Below, piece after piece: positions 1 to 8,392 of a stretch of DNA of 64,000 nucleotides (the first letter of the stretch is position 1; each line of letters starts with the position of its first letter). A model generated the notes under the pieces. The model worked only from the letters and a program-made list of their open reading frames with translations. It ran no database searches and was not told the origin of the DNA. The translations under genes were made by a program, and so were the position numbers. The DNA lies in assembly GCF_001296025.1 (NCBI RefSeq), contig NZ_LJHV01000002.1, forward strand, positions 248,001 through 312,000, written 5' to 3'. Source of the stretch: Porphyrobacter sp. AAP60. GTDB taxonomy: Bacteria; Pseudomonadota; Alphaproteobacteria; Sphingomonadales; Sphingomonadaceae.

Positions 1-2115
1 AATGCCAGCAGCGGTGCGCGGTTTGCCGCGACTTATGGTGGCTACGTTACCGGCATTGATGGCGTGAACGAGATCGATGGGCTGATCCTGGGGGCGAACG
101 GCCAGCCGACGCTTGCTGCCGATGGCACGCTCGCAGTCAATGATACCGGCAAAAAGCTGCGCGTGAACGATGGCGGCGTGTTGACGCTGTCGTCGAACTT
201 CGGCCTGCCGCTGGGCGAAAGCGGCTTCATCAACCTGACCGCCGAATATCGCGATCGCGACGACACCAACCGCACCGGTTACGACCGGCGCCCGCAATAC
301 AACACAGTCGGCGGGGTACTGGACCCGCGTGAGGCGACTTTCGACCGCCGCTCGCACCGCTATGGCGATGCACGGACAGAGGATTTCTCACTGTTCGCCA
401 ATATCGGCATCCCGCTGGATGAACAGGTCGATTTTTACGCCTTCGGTGGATATGGCGAGCGTCGCGGTAACTCTGCCGGCTTCTATCGCCGTGCTTCAGA
501 CACCCGCAACGTGCCAGCGATCTATCCTGATGGCTTCCTGCCATTGATCACTTCCAAATCGGAAGATTGGTCTATCACCGGCGGGATCCGCGGCGAGCTT
601 GGCGGGTGGGATTTCGACCTGTCGGCCCAGTATGGCCAGAACCAGATCGATTATCGCATTATCAACTCGCTGAATGCTTCGCTCGGCGCGGGCAGCCCGA
701 CCGAGTTCGAGGCTGGCGGGCTGACCTATAGCCAGTGGATCAACAATTTCGATGTCAGCCGCGACATCGAAGGACTGTTCGCCCGCACCACGCTGGCTTT
801 CGGGGTGGAATACCGGCGCGAATCCTTCCAGGTCAGCCCTGGTGAGCCGGACAGCTTCCGTTCTGGAGGCGTGACCGTGAACCAGAACAATCCGCTCAAC
901 AGCAGCACCGCAGGCGCCGCGCCAGGCTCGCAGGTCTTCCCCGGTTTCCAGCCGACGATCGGCGGGGTTTCGGTTGTCGGTGTCAATTCGCGCGAGAACT
1001 TTTCGGCCTATGCCGAACTTGATATCGACGTGATCGAACGCTGGAATGTCCAGCTGGCAGGCCGCTTCGAAGATTACTCCGATTTCGGCAGCGACTGGAA
1101 CGGCAAGATCGCCACCCGGTTCGAGCTGGCTGACTGGCTGGCGCTGCGCGGCGCGGTATCGACCGGTTTCCGCGCGCCGGGCGTTGCCCAGCAGTTCTTC
1201 GCGGCGGCAGCGACCAATAATGTCGCAGGCGTGCTGGTGGATGCCGTGACGCTGCCGGTGGGCAACCCGGTGGCGCAGGCGCTCGGATCATCCCCGCTCA
1301 AGCCGGAAACGGCGGTCAACTGGTCGGTGGGCGCGGTGTTCAATCCTGTCCCCCGCTTGAATGTCACGGTCGACTGGTTCCAGGTCGATATTGATGACCG
1401 CATCGTTTTGACCGAAAACCTGACTGCGGCGCGCGACGCGAGCGGTAATCCCAGCGGCACCGCAACCCAGCGCGCGATCGCTCAGATCCTGAACGATGCC
1501 GGGTTCAACACCATTTCGGCAGCGCGGTTCTTCATCAACGGGATCGATACCCGCACCCGCGGGATCGACGCAATTGCCACCTATGGCATGGACATCGGCA
1601 GCGAGGGCAAACTCAATCTGACCGCCGGTTACAACTGGACGCAGAACCGCATCACCGGCCGCAATGATACGCCTGGCGCGCTCAATCAGGTGCCGGGGAT
1701 CAACCTTTTCGGACGGTTGGAATCGCTGCGGATCGAGCGCGGGCAACCGCGGGACCGCGTCAACCTCGGTCTCGATTACGTGCAGGACTTCGCCTCGTTC
1801 ACCTTGCGTGGCAACCGTTATGGCCGGGTGCTGGCGCCGGGCAATGATGCCTTTACCGATTTGCCGATTGCACCGGCTTGGGTGATCGACGCCGAAGTGC
1901 GGATCGAGCCGGTGAACGGGCTTGAACTGGCGGTCGGATCCAACAACCTGTTCGACAAATATCCAACCGCCCAGCCGACAGGAGTGGGCACCGATCCGGT
2001 CACCGGCAACCCCCGCAACAATTCGGCCAACAACTACTTCCTGCCGTTCTCCAGCTTCTCGCCCTTCGGCTTCAATGGCCGGTTTGTTTATGGGCGGGTC
2101 AGCTACCGGTTCTAA
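1..2115 (+). CDS. TonB-dependent outer-membrane receptor, C-terminal part (5' end outside window)
   Basis: The reading frame is open from base 1, so the gene starts upstream; 704 residues are visible. The visible part is the beta-barrel of a TonB-dependent transporter: alternating aromatic strands, Gly/Asn/Asp-rich turns, a late segment around VDWFQVDIDD typical of this class, and a terminal strand ending YGRVSYRF with the C-terminal Phe used for BAM recognition. The plug domain and TonB box are not in the window. Such receptors import siderophores, vitamins or oligosaccharides using TonB-ExbBD energy. The substrate cannot be read from the sequence; lying near glycogen/maltodextrin genes hints at a glucan but does not show it, since the ATPase and malQ next to it are on the other strand. 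A strong terminator follows the stop. Confidence 0.9.
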   Translation, partial: NASSGARFAATYGGYVTGIDGVNEIDGLILGANGQPTLAADGTLAVNDTGKKLRVNDGGVLTLSSNFGLPLGESGFINLTAEYRDRDDTNRTGYDRRPQYNTVGGVLDPREATFDRRSHRYGDARTEDFSLFANIGIPLDEQVDFYAFGGYGERRGNSAGFYRRASDTRNVPAIYPDGFLPLITSKSEDWSITGGIRGELGGWDFDLSAQYGQNQIDYRIINSLNASLGAGSPTEFEAGGLTYSQWINNFDVSRDIEGLFARTTLAFGVEYRRESFQVSPGEPDSFRSGGVTVNQNNPLNSSTAGAAPGSQVFPGFQPTIGGVSVVGVNSRENFSAYAELDIDVIERWNVQLAGRFEDYSDFGSDWNGKIATRFELADWLALRGAVSTGFRAPGVAQQFFAAAATNNVAGVLVDAVTLPVGNPVAQALGSSPLKPETAVNWSVGAVFNPVPRLNVTVDWFQVDIDDRIVLTENLTAARDASGNPSGTATQRAIAQILNDAGFNTISAARFFINGIDTRTRGIDAIATYGMDIGSEGKLNLTAGYNWTQNRITGRNDTPGALNQVPGINLFGRLESLRIERGQPRDRVNLGLDYVQDFASFTLRGNRYGRVLAPGNDAFTDLPIAPAWVIDAEVRIEPVNGLELAVGSNNLFDKYPTAQPTGVGTDPVTGNPRNNSANNYFLPFSSFSPFGFNGRFVYGRVSYRF

Positions 2116-2132
2116 GGTGCCGCCCTTGGGTT

Positions 2133-2173
2133 GAATAAGGCCGCTTCGGCAATTGCGCGAAGTGGCTTTATTC
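2133..2173. terminator. Bidirectional terminator between TonB receptor and HerA-like ATPase
   Basis: Two 16-base arms (2133-2148 and 2158-2173) pair along their whole length if two G:U pairs are allowed, with a 9-base loop. The stem begins GAATAA and ends TTATTC, so both strands give a U-rich tail. It serves two convergent genes and overlaps the last codons and stop of the minus-strand ATPase gene. Confidence 0.8.
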
Positions 2174-3700
2174 AGCCGGGTTGGAAGCGGCCAGTGCCTC
2201 GGCACCCGGCACGATGATCTCGCGGTCCCCGCCAAAGTCTTCGCGCACCACGATCAGGCCTTGCCTTTCGAGGTGATCGAGCAGGCGGCGCACCCGGCTG
2301 GGCGATGAGCTGCCGTAAAGCCGCGCCAGCTCATCGTCTTCAGGCATCGCTTCGCCAAGTGTGGCGGCAATCACCATCGCGAGATACGGGGCCAGGACAT
2401 CGTCCTCTACACTTTCCACCAGCTGTTCAACATAGGCACGGGAGGTACCTTCCAGCCGGTCAAGCCCGCCGACGCGGTAGGCGAACAAGCGCCGGAAACG
2501 GGTGATGTCGATATGCGCCGATGCCACCCCGCGCTGGCGGCAGCGGATGGCAAAGTCGCGGAACAGCGATGTTGCCGGGCGGAAGGTTGCGCCTTCGCTG
2601 TCAGCGATCTCGCGCACCACGCTTTCGGCGCTGTGGCTTTCAATGGGTTCTGTTTGCGACGGCGGGGTAGGCTTGGGAGGGGCAGCAGGCGCCGTGTCAT
2701 TCGCTGACGCGGTGTCTTCGTCCGGTGCGCGTTGCGGCATGGGCGCAGGCAGCGGGCGGGGCGCGGCAAGCTCGTGTTCGATATCCAGCTTAGGCCGTGG
2801 CGGCGGCGGCGCGGCGCGGCGCGGGGCCGGGTCGCTCGCGGCTTCGGCCAGCCGGTCAGTCAGCAGCGCCTCCATCGCATCGCCGTCTGCCTCGGGCAGG
2901 GGAAGCAAGCCTTTGCCGCCGCCACGCGATCCGGTGCGCACCGAGCCGACGTTGACTGCAACCGGACGGCGGCTGATCGCCGGGCCAAGGCCCAGAAACT
3001 GCCCGCGTTGCAGATCGCGGATGCGTTCGGCCTGCCGCCTGTCCATCCCCAGCAGATCGGCAGCGCGCTGCATGTCGATATCCAGAAAGGTGCGGCCCAT
3101 CAGGAAATTCGAAGCTTCGGCCGCGACATTCTTGGCCAGTTTGGCGAGGCGCTGGGTGGCGACAATCCCCGCCAACCCGCGCTTGCGCCCGCGGCACATC
3201 AGGTTGGTCATGGCCGATAGCGTCAGGCGGCGGGTATCGTCTGTCATCTCGCCCGCAGCAGCCGGGGCGAACATCTGTGCTTCGTCGACCACCACCAGCG
3301 CGGGATACCAGTGTTCGCGCGGAGCATCGAACAGCGCGGTAAGGAAAAGCGCGGCGCAGCGGATCTGCTGTTCCACCTCAAGCTCGTCCAGCGCCAGCAC
3401 CACCGATGCGCGATGCTGCCGCACACGCGCCGCCAGTTCCTCGATCTCGCGCGGGGAATAGGCCGCTCCGTCGATCACCACGTGGCCGAAGGCATCGGCC
3501 AGCGTCACGAAATCGCCTTCGGGATCGATGATCACCTGTTGCACTTGCCCTGCGCATTCTTCCAGCAGGCGGCGCAGCAGGTGCGATTTGCCAGACCCTG
3601 AATTGCCCTGCACCAGCAGGCGCGTGGCGAGCAGCTCCTCCAGATCGATGGCAATGCGCTGCCCGCCCGTATCCCGGCCAATGTCGATTTGTGCGCTCAC
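2168..3700 (-). CDS. HerA-like/DUF87 ATP-binding protein
   Basis: This is a 510-residue P-loop ATPase of the HerA/FtsK superfamily type. Walker A is GNSGSGKS at residues 32-39 and Walker B is LVVVDE at about 135-140, followed by AQMF, as in DUF87/DUF853 proteins. Residues of about 280-345 form a Pro/Ala-rich linker, after which comes a basic, helical C-terminal region that looks like a small winged-helix domain (LYGSSSPSRVRRLLDHLERQGLIVV). HerA proteins normally pump DNA together with the nuclease NurA; no NurA, SIR2 or other effector gene is next to it, so this is probably the stand-alone housekeeping form seen in Sphingomonadales. The start is GTG at 3700 with no strong ribosome-binding site. 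The process it serves is not known from the sequence. Confidence 0.75.
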   Translation of the reverse strand: MSAQIDIGRDTGGQRIAIDLEELLATRLLVQGNSGSGKSHLLRRLLEECAGQVQQVIIDPEGDFVTLADAFGHVVIDGAAYSPREIEELAARVRQHRASVVLALDELEVEQQIRCAALFLTALFDAPREHWYPALVVVDEAQMFAPAAAGEMTDDTRRLTLSAMTNLMCRGRKRGLAGIVATQRLAKLAKNVAAEASNFLMGRTFLDIDMQRAADLLGMDRRQAERIRDLQRGQFLGLGPAISRRPVAVNVGSVRTGSRGGGKGLLPLPEADGDAMEALLTDRLAEAASDPAPRRAAPPPPRPKLDIEHELAAPRPLPAPMPQRAPDEDTASANDTAPAAPPKPTPPSQTEPIESHSAESVVREIADSEGATFRPATSLFRDFAIRCRQRGVASAHIDITRFRRLFAYRVGGLDRLEGTSRAYVEQLVESVEDDVLAPYLAMVIAATLGEAMPEDDELARLYGSSSPSRVRRLLDHLERQGLIVVREDFGGDREIIVPGAEALAASNPAE

Positions 3701-3779
3701 CTGATCCGATTAGGCAGGTGCGGCCTTCGCGCAAAGGCGGGATGGGGAGTTTTCCAGCGATTACGGCACGGCTGGGCGA

Positions 3780-5759
3780 TTATCCGGTGATCGCATCGCC
3801 ATTGGACCGCGCTTCATTGAGCATGGTGCAGCGGCGCGCGGGTGCGGGTTCCGCAAGCAGTTTGGCAATCGGAGTGTCACAGCGGCGCTGCCAATTGGGG
3901 TGTTCGGCGATGGTGCCTGGCAGGTTGGGCTGTTCTTCATCCCCCAGCAGGTCTTCCAGCGATACCAGCGCAAGGCATGAAGGCGTGCGGGCAATATGGG
4001 CGATGGCGGCATCGACCACCGGGGCAGGATCATCCGGCGCAGGGCGCGGCGCCGTGTGATCGAGTGTCGACCACAACAGCCCGCGATCCCATTCGCGGAT
4101 GGCCTCGCCATCAGCGCGGGATGTTCCTTCGGGCAGGCGGCCCAGCTTCTCTGCCCAATCGAGATCACGCCCGCGCCACCATCCGGCAACGGTGACGGTG
4201 TCATGCGTGCCGGTCATCGCGGTGCTAAGCGGTTCGTAATCGCCCGCGCCGATGAAGCCGTGATCGGCGGCGCGTTCGAACCACAGCACCCGCATTCCCA
4301 GCATTTGCCGCTGTGTCACCGCCTGTGTGAAACCGTGCGGCGCAGTGCCGAGATCCTCTGCGATCACAAGGGCATTGGCGCGGTGCGCTTCCAATGCGGC
4401 AAGGCGGACGAGATCGTCGAAGGGGTATTGCAGATAGGCACCATCCTTTGTCGCTCCTCCTTCGGGAATCACCCATAACCGCGCAAGGCCGAAGGCATGA
4501 TCGATCCTCAGGCCGCCGCCCGCTGCCAATCCGGCGCGGATCATGGCGATCCACGGCTCGTATGCGGTCTGGCGCAGGCCATCGGGTGAGAAGCCGGTGA
4601 TCGACCAGTTCTGCCCCAGCGGTCCGAGCGGATCGGGCGGTGCGCCGATTGTCAGCCCGTCCAGCATCGCGTGCCGCAGTGACCACGCATCGCTGCCCGA
4701 TGGATCGACCCCCACGGCCAGATCACCGATCAGTCCGATGGCCATCCCTGCGTCTTTGGCCGCAGATTGCGCGCCAGCCAATCCTTGCCGGGCGAGCCAT
4801 TGGACGAACAAGTGGAAGGCGATTTCATCCGCGTTTTCAGCGCCAAAACGGCGCGCAGCTTCTCCCGCAGGGTCGTGGAACGCGGCAGGCCAATCGCGCC
4901 AGCCATGCGCGCCCGAGGGGCGGAAGTGGCAATCGAGCGCGTCGAACAGCGCGTGGCGACGCAGCATTTCATCGCCCTCCGCAGCAATCGTGACGCGGCG
5001 ATCGGGATCGAGTGCGGCGAACACATTGCGCAATTCGGCAAGGCGGCGGGGCAGGGCGCTTGGCCAGTCGATCAGCGGCTCGCCTTCGGCAGAGGGAAAG
5101 GGCGGCAAGCCCACCAGCGCCGGATCACCCAGTGCGCCGTTGAGGAACAGGCGGCTGGACGGGGAATAGGGGCTATACCCCTCGCCATTGCCGGGGAACA
5201 GCGCGTGTACCGGATTGATCGCCAGCGCATCGGCCCCTGCCGCGCCAAAGGCCCGCGCTGCCGCGGCCAGTTCGCCGAAGGTGCCGAAGGGCGAAGGGGC
5301 TGCGCCCTTCAGCGCCGGGATCTGCACCGACACGCCCCATGGGCGGCGCGGAGCTTGTCTGGGCAGCGGGCAATGCGGCGGCGCGACCGCCAGCCGCGTT
5401 GTCCTGCCATCCAGCGCGAGGTGGTAGTATCCCGGTGGTGCGATCACCGTTAGCCGGTCGCCATCAACTGCGAGGGCGCTGGTGACGCCGTCCTCTCCGG
5501 TGATTTCGGCGCGGCTGGCAGCAAAGGGCAGGGTGATGACCGCGCCTGCATCAGCCACCAGCATTGCCGGTAGGACGGTGTGCCGTTCCTGAACCAGCGC
5601 AAGGCTGCGAAGGATTTGGCGTTCGCTGGCGGTTTCGTGGCCCAATGCCGCCAGCACCGCTGCCAGCGCGGCATCGCCGACCACCTGCCGACGGCCTTCA
5701 ACATCGGTCCATTCACGGGCAACACCGCTGGCCCGGGCCATTGCGTAAAGCTGCTCCAT
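3780..5759 (-). CDS. malQ: 4-alpha-glucanotransferase (amylomaltase)
   Basis: A 659-residue GH77 enzyme that transfers maltosyl and longer glucan segments between linear maltodextrins, so that short chains left by phosphorylase and debranching become usable again. GH77 signatures are visible: RIDHAFG carrying the nucleophile Asp, AEDLGT carrying the acid/base Glu, and the late TGTHD motif. The longer frame to 5807 is rejected because AAAGGAGG lies six to seven bases before the ATG at 5759. The gene is divergent from glgP and its operon across a promoter region of about 200 bases, which suggests shared control of glycogen turnover. The N-terminal third is the all-beta/helical extension typical of proteobacterial MalQ. 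Length is normal for bacterial MalQ (about 650-700). Confidence 0.92.
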   Translation of the reverse strand: MEQLYAMARASGVAREWTDVEGRRQVVGDAALAAVLAALGHETASERQILRSLALVQERHTVLPAMLVADAGAVITLPFAASRAEITGEDGVTSALAVDGDRLTVIAPPGYYHLALDGRTTRLAVAPPHCPLPRQAPRRPWGVSVQIPALKGAAPSPFGTFGELAAAARAFGAAGADALAINPVHALFPGNGEGYSPYSPSSRLFLNGALGDPALVGLPPFPSAEGEPLIDWPSALPRRLAELRNVFAALDPDRRVTIAAEGDEMLRRHALFDALDCHFRPSGAHGWRDWPAAFHDPAGEAARRFGAENADEIAFHLFVQWLARQGLAGAQSAAKDAGMAIGLIGDLAVGVDPSGSDAWSLRHAMLDGLTIGAPPDPLGPLGQNWSITGFSPDGLRQTAYEPWIAMIRAGLAAGGGLRIDHAFGLARLWVIPEGGATKDGAYLQYPFDDLVRLAALEAHRANALVIAEDLGTAPHGFTQAVTQRQMLGMRVLWFERAADHGFIGAGDYEPLSTAMTGTHDTVTVAGWWRGRDLDWAEKLGRLPEGTSRADGEAIREWDRGLLWSTLDHTAPRPAPDDPAPVVDAAIAHIARTPSCLALVSLEDLLGDEEQPNLPGTIAEHPNWQRRCDTPIAKLLAEPAPARRCTMLNEARSNGDAITG

Positions 5760-5827
5760 CGCCGCCTCCTTTGCCTCCCGCATCGGGCGGCATTGGGCGT
5801 CTGGCAAGCCGGACGCAGCGTTTCTGC

Positions 5828-5851
5828 CCCATGAATACGCCCATGAATACG
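5828..5851. repeat. Perfect tandem 12-bp repeat in the malQ/glgP divergent promoter region
   Basis: The 12-mer CCCATGAATACG occurs twice with no gap (5828-5839, 5840-5851). It lies between the malQ start and the glgP start, about 115 bases before glgP. A 12-bp period is close to one helical turn, as in some tandem operator half-sites. I see no match to a LacI-family palindrome. Its function is unknown. The rest of 5760-5965 shows no gene and no promoter clear enough to call. Confidence 0.6.
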
Positions 5852-5965
5852 ATTGTCAGACCAATTCGGCGATTGCTGCGTTGCATCACAACCGGTTAGT
5901 GTACGGCAAGGGGCATCAGGGGCGAGCCCTCCACTCGCGCCGTTCAACAGGGGAATGCACGCCGG

Positions 5966-8392
5966 ATGACAACCAGCGCCAATGGCAACAAGACCGAAAA
6001 GGCCGCCGAACTCGAAGCCCGTATTCTCGGCGCTCTGCACCACCGTGTCGGCAAGAACGAACGCGCTGCCAAGCCGCATGACTGGTATAATGCATCCGTG
6101 CTGGCGCTGCGCGATGATATCATCGACAATTGGTTCGCCTCCACCGCGCGCACCCATGATGCAGGCGGCAAGCGGGTCTATTACCTCAGCCTCGAATTCC
6201 TGATCGGGCGGTTGCTGCGCGATGCGCTGTCGAACCTCGGCATGACCCGCGAGATGGAAGCGGCGCTGCGCGAACACGGACTGGATCTTGCACGACTGGA
6301 GGAGCTGGAGCCTGACGCAGCGCTCGGCAACGGCGGGCTGGGGCGGTTGGCGGCCTGCTTTATGGAAAGCCTGGCGACCCTTGATATTCCCGCTTTCGGT
6401 TACGGCATCCGCTACATCAATGGGATGTTCCGCCAGCGGATCGACGAAGGCTGGCAGGTGGAGTTGCCCGAAACCTGGCTGGCGCATGGCAATCCGTGGG
6501 AGTTCGAGCGCCGGGAAAGCGCCTATTGCGTGGGCTTCGGCGGCGAAGTGACTGGCGAAGGCGGTGCAATCCGCTGGAACCCGGCGGAGAAGATCGAAGC
6601 CACTGCGGTCGATACGCCGGTGGTCGGCTGGCAGGGCAAGCGGGTGAACACGCTGCGGCTGTGGACGGCCAATGCGATGGACCCGATCCAGCTTGATGCC
6701 TTCAATGCGGGCGACCACGCAGGCGCGCTGGCCGCGCAGGTCAAGGCGGATAGCCTTGTGCGTGTGCTTTATCCGGCGGACTCCACCCCCGCAGGGCAGG
6801 AATTGCGGCTGCGGCAGGAGTTCTTCTTCTCCAGCGCCAGCATTCAGGACATCGTTCGCCGGCATGTGCAGTATCACAGCGACGTGCGCACCCTGCCCGA
6901 CAAGGCAGCGATCCAGCTGAACGATACTCACCCTTCCGTCGCGGTGGCGGAGCTGATGCGGCTGTTGAAAGACGAACACGGTCTGGCGTTTGACGAGGCG
7001 TGGGACATCACCCGCCGCACCATCAGCTACACCAATCACACCCTGCTGCCCGAAGCGCTGGAAAGCTGGCCGTTGCCGCTGTTCGAACGGCTGCTGCCGC
7101 GCCACATGCAGATTATCTACACCATCAACGCCCGCGTGCTGCGCGAGGCGCGCAAGGCCGGACTGGACGATGCGGCCATTTCCGCGATCTCGCTGATCGA
7201 CGAACATGGCGAACGGCGCGTGCGGATGGCCAACCTTGCTTTCGTGGGCGCGCATTCCGTTAACGGCGTGGCGGCGCTGCACACCGATCTGATGAAACAG
7301 ACGGTGTTCGCCGATCTGCACAAGCTTTATCCCGAACGGATCAACAACAAGACCAATGGGGTCACCCCGCGCCGCTGGCTGCACCAGTCAAACCCGCGCA
7401 TGACAGGGCTGGTGCGCGAGGCGATCGGTGATGGCTTTCTGGCGGAAACCGAACAGCTCGCTGGCCTGTCCAAGTTCGCTACAGACGCTGCTTTTGCCGA
7501 GCGGGTGGACGAGGTTAAGCGCGCCAACAAGGTCGACTTGTCGAACCACTTGCGCGAACTCACCGGCGTGAGGCTTGATCCCGATGCGCTGTTCGATGTC
7601 CAGATCAAACGTATCCACGAATACAAACGCCAGTTGCTCAATCTGATCGAGACGGTGGCGCTGTATGACCAAATCCGCAGCCATCCGGAAAAGGACTGGG
7701 TGCCGCGCGTGAAAATCTTCGGCGGGAAGGCCGCGCCGACCTATCACAACGCCAAACTGATCATCAAACTCGCCAACGACATCGCCCGGCGGATCAACTC
7801 CGATCCCAGCGTGGGCGAGGTATTGAAGGTGGTATTCATCCCCAATTACAACGTCAGCCTTGCCGAACGGATCATCCCCGCGGCTGACCTGTCGGAACAG
7901 ATTTCCACCGCCGGGATGGAGGCATCCGGCACCGGCAACATGAAGTTTGCGTTCAACGGGGCGCTGACCATCGGCACATTGGACGGCGCGAATATCGAGA
8001 TCATGGAGCATGTCGGGCGCGAGAATATCGTGATTTTCGGACTGACGGCAGAGGAAGTCGCCGCGCAGCGCGCCAATGGCTATAACCCGCGCGAAGTGAT
8101 CGAAGGCAGCGGCGAATTGGCGCAGGCCGTGCATTCGATCGCAACCGGCGTGTTCAGCCCCGATGATCCGTCGCGCTATGCCGGGCTGATGGACGCGCTT
8201 TACACATCGGACTGGTTCATGGTCGCCGCCGATTTCGATGCCTATGCCGCCGCCCAGCGCGATGTTGACCGGCGCTGGTGCGACCGGCCCGCGTGGCGCA
8301 AATCGGCGATCATGAATATCGCCAATGTCGGCTGGTTTTCATCCGACCGCACGATTTCCGAATATGCCCGCGAGATCTGGGGTGTGATGTGA
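5966..8392 (+). CDS. glgP: Glycogen/starch/alpha-glucan phosphorylase
   Basis: An 808-residue GT35 phosphorylase that releases glucose-1-phosphate from the non-reducing ends of glycogen using phosphate and pyridoxal phosphate. The PLP lysine is in GTGNMKFAFNG (Lys660 by the frame used here). The N-terminal substrate/phosphate region (DALSNLG, LGNGGLGRLAACF) and the late motif LTIGTLDGANIEI are intact. The length is normal for bacterial GlgP. First gene of the glycogen operon; its stop overlaps the start of glgB by four bases, so translation is probably coupled. It supplies glucose-1-phosphate to Pgm encoded downstream. The start is ATG at 5966; a weak GGGGA precedes it. Confidence 0.96.
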   Translation: MTTSANGNKTEKAAELEARILGALHHRVGKNERAAKPHDWYNASVLALRDDIIDNWFASTARTHDAGGKRVYYLSLEFLIGRLLRDALSNLGMTREMEAALREHGLDLARLEELEPDAALGNGGLGRLAACFMESLATLDIPAFGYGIRYINGMFRQRIDEGWQVELPETWLAHGNPWEFERRESAYCVGFGGEVTGEGGAIRWNPAEKIEATAVDTPVVGWQGKRVNTLRLWTANAMDPIQLDAFNAGDHAGALAAQVKADSLVRVLYPADSTPAGQELRLRQEFFFSSASIQDIVRRHVQYHSDVRTLPDKAAIQLNDTHPSVAVAELMRLLKDEHGLAFDEAWDITRRTISYTNHTLLPEALESWPLPLFERLLPRHMQIIYTINARVLREARKAGLDDAAISAISLIDEHGERRVRMANLAFVGAHSVNGVAALHTDLMKQTVFADLHKLYPERINNKTNGVTPRRWLHQSNPRMTGLVREAIGDGFLAETEQLAGLSKFATDAAFAERVDEVKRANKVDLSNHLRELTGVRLDPDALFDVQIKRIHEYKRQLLNLIETVALYDQIRSHPEKDWVPRVKIFGGKAAPTYHNAKLIIKLANDIARRINSDPSVGEVLKVVFIPNYNVSLAERIIPAADLSEQISTAGMEASGTGNMKFAFNGALTIGTLDGANIEIMEHVGRENIVIFGLTAEEVAAQRANGYNPREVIEGSGELAQAVHSIATGVFSPDDPSRYAGLMDALYTSDWFMVAADFDAYAAAQRDVDRRWCDRPAWRKSAIMNIANVGWFSSDRTISEYAREIWGVM

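Noticed and set aside
2168..3700. HerA-like ATPase as part of an antiphage system
   Set aside because: No nuclease, SIR2, DUF4297 or other effector is adjacent; neighbours are a receptor gene and malQ.
5450..7384. 644-codon minus-strand frame across malQ start and glgP
   Set aside because: It spans the divergent promoter and the well-supported glgP in the other direction; a shadow of codon bias.
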